Positions 61,694 to 64,000 of a DNA stretch of 64,000 nt are shown piece after piece. Below the pieces are notes generated by a model, which ran no database searches, had not been told where the DNA came from, and was given only the letters and a program-made list of their open reading frames with translations. A program made the position numbers and the translations under genes. The DNA comes from Caulobacter sp. (GTDB lineage Bacteria > Pseudomonadota > Alphaproteobacteria > Caulobacterales > Caulobacteraceae): the NCBI RefSeq assembly GCF_017744445.1, contig NZ_JAGIBH010000011.1:62001-126000 (forward strand). The letters run 5' to 3'. How positions within the stretch are numbered: position 1 is the first letter of the stretch; every line of letters begins with the position of its first letter.

Positions 61694-62719
61694 ATGCCGC
61701 CTGAAGCGACCGAAAACAAGCCCGCCCCAGCGGTGAGCGTGATCATCGTCTCCTACCAGAGCGGCTCGACCCTGGCGCCGTGCCTGGAACGGCTGGCGGC
61801 CCAGACCTTCCGCGACTTCGAGACGATCCTGATCGACAACGCCTCGACCGACGGAGCGCCACAGGCGGCGGCCAAGGCCCATCCGTGGGTCGATTTCGTC
61901 GAGGCGGGCGCCAATCTGGGCTTCGCTGCCGGCAACAACTTCGCCGCCCGGCGCGCCAAGGGCCGCTGGCTGGTCCTGCTGAACCCCGACGCCTACGCCG
62001 AGCCCGAATGGCTGGCCGAGCTGATGGCCGGCGTCGAGCGTCATCCGACCGTGAAGAGCTTCGCCTCGCTGCAGTTGTCGGCCGATCGACCCGGCCTGCT
62101 GGACGGGGCCGGCGACAATGTCACCAGCGCGGGCATACCGTTCCGGGGCGGGTATGGACGCAAGGAACCGGCGGTCCTGCCCGAGGGCGAAGTGTTCTCG
62201 GCCTGCGGCGCGGCCATGCTGATCGACCGTGACCTGTTCCTCGAGATCGGCGGCTTCGACGAGCGTTATTTCTGCTACTGCGAGGATGTCGACCTGGGTT
62301 ACCGACTGCGCCTCTACGGCCAACCGACCCTGCTTTTGCCGAAAGCCAAGGTCGCCCACGTCGGTTCGGCCAGCACCGGGGTGCGCTCGGACTTCGCGAT
62401 CTTCCACGGCTCGCGCAACCGGATCTGGACCTTCCTGAAGAACACGCCCGGCTGGCTGTTTCCGGTGACCCTGCCGCTGCATGTGGCGGTGACGTCGGGC
62501 CTGCTGCTGCTGCACTGGCGTCGCGGCGACGTCGAACCGGCGATCCGGGGCATCAAGGCGGCGCTGAAGAAGGAAGACCTCGACCAGGTCTGGGCTGACC
62601 GCCGCGCGATCCAGGCCAAGCGCAAGGCTTCGCCCGGCGCGATCCTGCGGGTGATGTCGTTCGATCCGGCCGCCTTCATCGGCCGCCGGTTCATCATCCG
62701 GAAGTGGCGAGGCGCCTAA
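61694..62719 (+). CDS. Family 2 glycosyltransferase (rhamnosyltransferase-like)
   Basis: A 341-residue GT2: VSVIIVSYQSGSTLAPCLER, LIDNASTDGAP, NLGFAAGNNFAARRAKG, LLNPDAYAEPEWL (DxD-type metal site) and CEDVDLGYRLRLYG (acceptor ED). The last 100 residues hold a hydrophobic patch (LPLHVAVTSGLLLLHW) near the membrane. Family members add rhamnose and similar sugars; adjacency to rfbC supports that. Start at 61694. Confidence 0.92.
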   Translation: MPPEATENKPAPAVSVIIVSYQSGSTLAPCLERLAAQTFRDFETILIDNASTDGAPQAAAKAHPWVDFVEAGANLGFAAGNNFAARRAKGRWLVLLNPDAYAEPEWLAELMAGVERHPTVKSFASLQLSADRPGLLDGAGDNVTSAGIPFRGGYGRKEPAVLPEGEVFSACGAAMLIDRDLFLEIGGFDERYFCYCEDVDLGYRLRLYGQPTLLLPKAKVAHVGSASTGVRSDFAIFHGSRNRIWTFLKNTPGWLFPVTLPLHVAVTSGLLLLHWRRGDVEPAIRGIKAALKKEDLDQVWADRRAIQAKRKASPGAILRVMSFDPAAFIGRRFIIRKWRGA

Positions 62720-62730
62720 CCCCAACACCG

Positions 62731-62852
62731 ATCTTCCCGGCGAAAGCCGGGACCCAGATCTCGGAGCGCTTGGCTGACTGGAAGGGCGCTGAGCTCATAG
62801 CGTCAGCCCCGGCGTCCTTCCATCTGGGCCCCGGCTTTCGCCGGGGAAACGG
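62731..62852. repeat. Palindromic repeat, GGCGAAAGCC family, copy 3
   Basis: TCTTCCCGGCGAAAGCCGGG (from 62732) and its inverted partner at 62822-62852 (ATCTGGGCCCCGGCTTTCGC...) flank a centre with GGAAGGGCGCT / AGCG-type pairing. It lies between convergent genes, with its end just before the argE stop. Confidence 0.85.
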
Positions 62853-62853
62853 A

Positions 62854-64000
62854 CTAGACCGATAGGTCCTCAATCAACCTTCTCATGAAGGCCGCGCCGC
62901 GCTGCATTTGGCTGATCTCGACAAACTCGTCGGGCTGGTGGGCCTGGTCGATCGAGCCGGGACCGCAGATCACGGTCGAGAAGCCCGCCCCCTGGAACTG
63001 CCCGGCCTCGGCGGCGTAGGGCACGACCCGCGCGGGCCCATTGTCGCCGGCCAGTTTGCGGGCGAAGGCCTCGGCGACGCCGTTCTCTTCAGGCGCGAAG
63101 GCCGGGGTCAGCGAGCGACGCTCGACCTTGACGCCGCCTTCAGGGGCCCTGGTCTTGATATCAACGTCCATCGCGTCGCAGACGGCGAAGAACTCGGCCA
63201 AGATCGCCATCGGGTCCATGCCGGCCGGGGTGCGCAGGTCGAACAGGAACTTGCACTCGCGGGCCAGGATATTGCCCGCCGTACCGCCGTTGACCATGCC
63301 CACCGTCAGGGTCGCGCCCTTGGGCGTGAACGGCGAGTTAGGGTCAGCCTCGCGCTCCAGTTTTTCAGAGAGTTCGACCAGCATAGCCATCAGCTTGATC
63401 GCCATGGTGTTGGCCGAGACGCCCAGGTGGGTCAGGCTGGAATGGGCCTCGCGGCCAGTGACGGTGACCGTGAAGGTGGCGATGCCCTTGTGGCCGCGTA
63501 CGGCGACCATGTCGGTGGGCTCGCCGACCACGACCAGGGCTGGGCGGGGGAGATCGGCAGCGATGACCTCGATCATGTCGGGCGCGCCCAGGCAGCCGAC
63601 TTCCTCATCATACGAGAAGGCCAAGTGCACCGGCCGTGACAGGGTCGCCTGAGCCAGGTCCGGCGCGGCGGCCAGCGCCAGGGCCAGGAAGCCCTTCATG
63701 TCGCAGGTTCCGCGGCCATAGAGCCGCCCGTCGCGCTCGGTCAGCACCCACGGATCGCTGGACCAGGGCTGGCCGTCGACCGGCACCACGTCGGTATGGC
63801 CGGAGAGCACCACCCCGCCCTCGACCGCCGGACCGATGGTGGCCATCAGGTTCGACTTGGTCCCGTCGGCGTTCGGCACGCGACGCGTCGGCACGTCCAG
63901 CTCGGCCAGATAGCCCTCGACCCACCGGATCAGCTCCAGGTTCGAGCGCCGCGAGGTGGTGTCGAACGCCACCAGCTTGGCCAGGAGGTCGATCGCACGA
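62854..64000 (-). CDS. argE: Acetylornithine deacetylase ArgE (5' end outside window)
   Basis: An M20 peptidase-family amidohydrolase: LSGHTDVVPVDGQPW (metal His/Asp), GRGTCDMKGFLALAL (metal Asp), YDEEVGCLGA (catalytic Glu-Glu) and a C-terminal GPGSIDQAHQPDEFVE (metal His). It releases ornithine from acetylornithine. The reading frame stays open to the window edge as RAIDLLAKLVAFDTTSR, which is normal ArgE sequence, so the apparent GTG at 63972 is internal and the true start lies beyond 64000. Confidence 0.92.
   Translation of the reverse strand, partial: RAIDLLAKLVAFDTTSRRSNLELIRWVEGYLAELDVPTRRVPNADGTKSNLMATIGPAVEGGVVLSGHTDVVPVDGQPWSSDPWVLTERDGRLYGRGTCDMKGFLALALAAAPDLAQATLSRPVHLAFSYDEEVGCLGAPDMIEVIAADLPRPALVVVGEPTDMVAVRGHKGIATFTVTVTGREAHSSLTHLGVSANTMAIKLMAMLVELSEKLEREADPNSPFTPKGATLTVGMVNGGTAGNILARECKFLFDLRTPAGMDPMAILAEFFAVCDAMDVDIKTRAPEGGVKVERRSLTPAFAPEENGVAEAFARKLAGDNGPARVVPYAAEAGQFQGAGFSTVICGPGSIDQAHQPDEFVEISQMQRGAAFMRRLIEDLSV

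Overview
This is a high-GC, gene-dense chromosomal segment from an alphaproteobacterium, almost certainly Caulobacter or a very close relative. The evidence is a clear FzlA (FtsZ-binding GST-like division protein), an HfsK-like holdfast acetyltransferase, ribosomal protein S16 with a long Ala/Glu tail, GTG starts in overlapping GTGA junctions, and a gene order (hfsK-like, prolyl oligopeptidase, dapF, ftsY, ccm genes, acnA, mdh, ffh, fzlA, queG) that matches my memory of C. crescentus. I see no prophage, insertion sequence, CRISPR array, tRNA or rRNA. The window is core chromosome interrupted by short palindromic intergenic repeats.

Layout. 1-2300: peroxide defence (ahpD, divergent oxyR) and a membrane protein. 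2364-6504: a leftward mlaA-C-D-E-F phospholipid-transport operon ending in a translationally coupled exported Cys-rich protein. 6683-7694: a His-rich PadR regulator with DUF2218, probably metal related. 7892-12769: leftward hfsK-like, prolyl oligopeptidase, K+ channel-like protein and a hypothetical gene. 12828-17238: rightward, tightly overlapping dapF-SDR-mtaB-EEP phosphatase-GFA. 17305-20306: UPF0126 channel, ftsY, yciB, MarR. 20499-25951: cytochrome c maturation genes in two leftward blocks (ccmC-D-G and ccmA-B) separated by an LTxxQ periplasmic protein and a DMT exporter. 26135-31797: acnA, DUF1223, DUF2794, Bax-inhibitor-like protein. 32000-38884: aldo/keto reductase, thpR, DUF2237, CitE-like aldolase, a Lys-rich-tailed protein, HIT protein and mesaconyl-CoA hydratase. 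39020-44810: mdh, CBS protein, DUF1993, then ffh-rpsP-rimM-NUDIX. 44908-50185: S41 peptidase, TesB, deacetylase-like protein, two PaaI thioesterases, an MBL exonuclease. 50161-52497: a divergent pair of citrate-synthase-like genes, one fused to a DNA-binding domain. 52529-57170: CDF transporter, hldE, fzlA, queG. 57252-64000: galU, FKBP lipoprotein, ilvA, hydrolase, rfbC, glycosyltransferase, argE (cut by the window end).

Functional themes: envelope building (mla, hldE, galU, rfbC, GT2, hfsK-like), the SRP pathway (both ffh and its receptor ftsY), heme/cytochrome assembly, central carbon metabolism (acnA, mdh, mch, CitE-like aldolase, citrate-synthase-like pair) and cell division (fzlA).

The items I consider least explained by standard annotation are: a 167-nt rod-like structured RNA candidate of 6S size at 34839-35005; a terminator-ended, C-rich sRNA candidate on the minus strand at 29941-30081; a terminator-like hairpin 14 nt upstream of ffh; the HTH-citrate-synthase fusion facing a second citrate-synthase homologue across TTGATCAA-type palindromes; a 32-residue membrane peptide gene at 47884-47982; and a repeat element that supplies the C-terminus of the UPF0126 protein. 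Gene starts were chosen by eye from overlaps, Shine-Dalgarno-like sequences and signal peptides. No database search was run.
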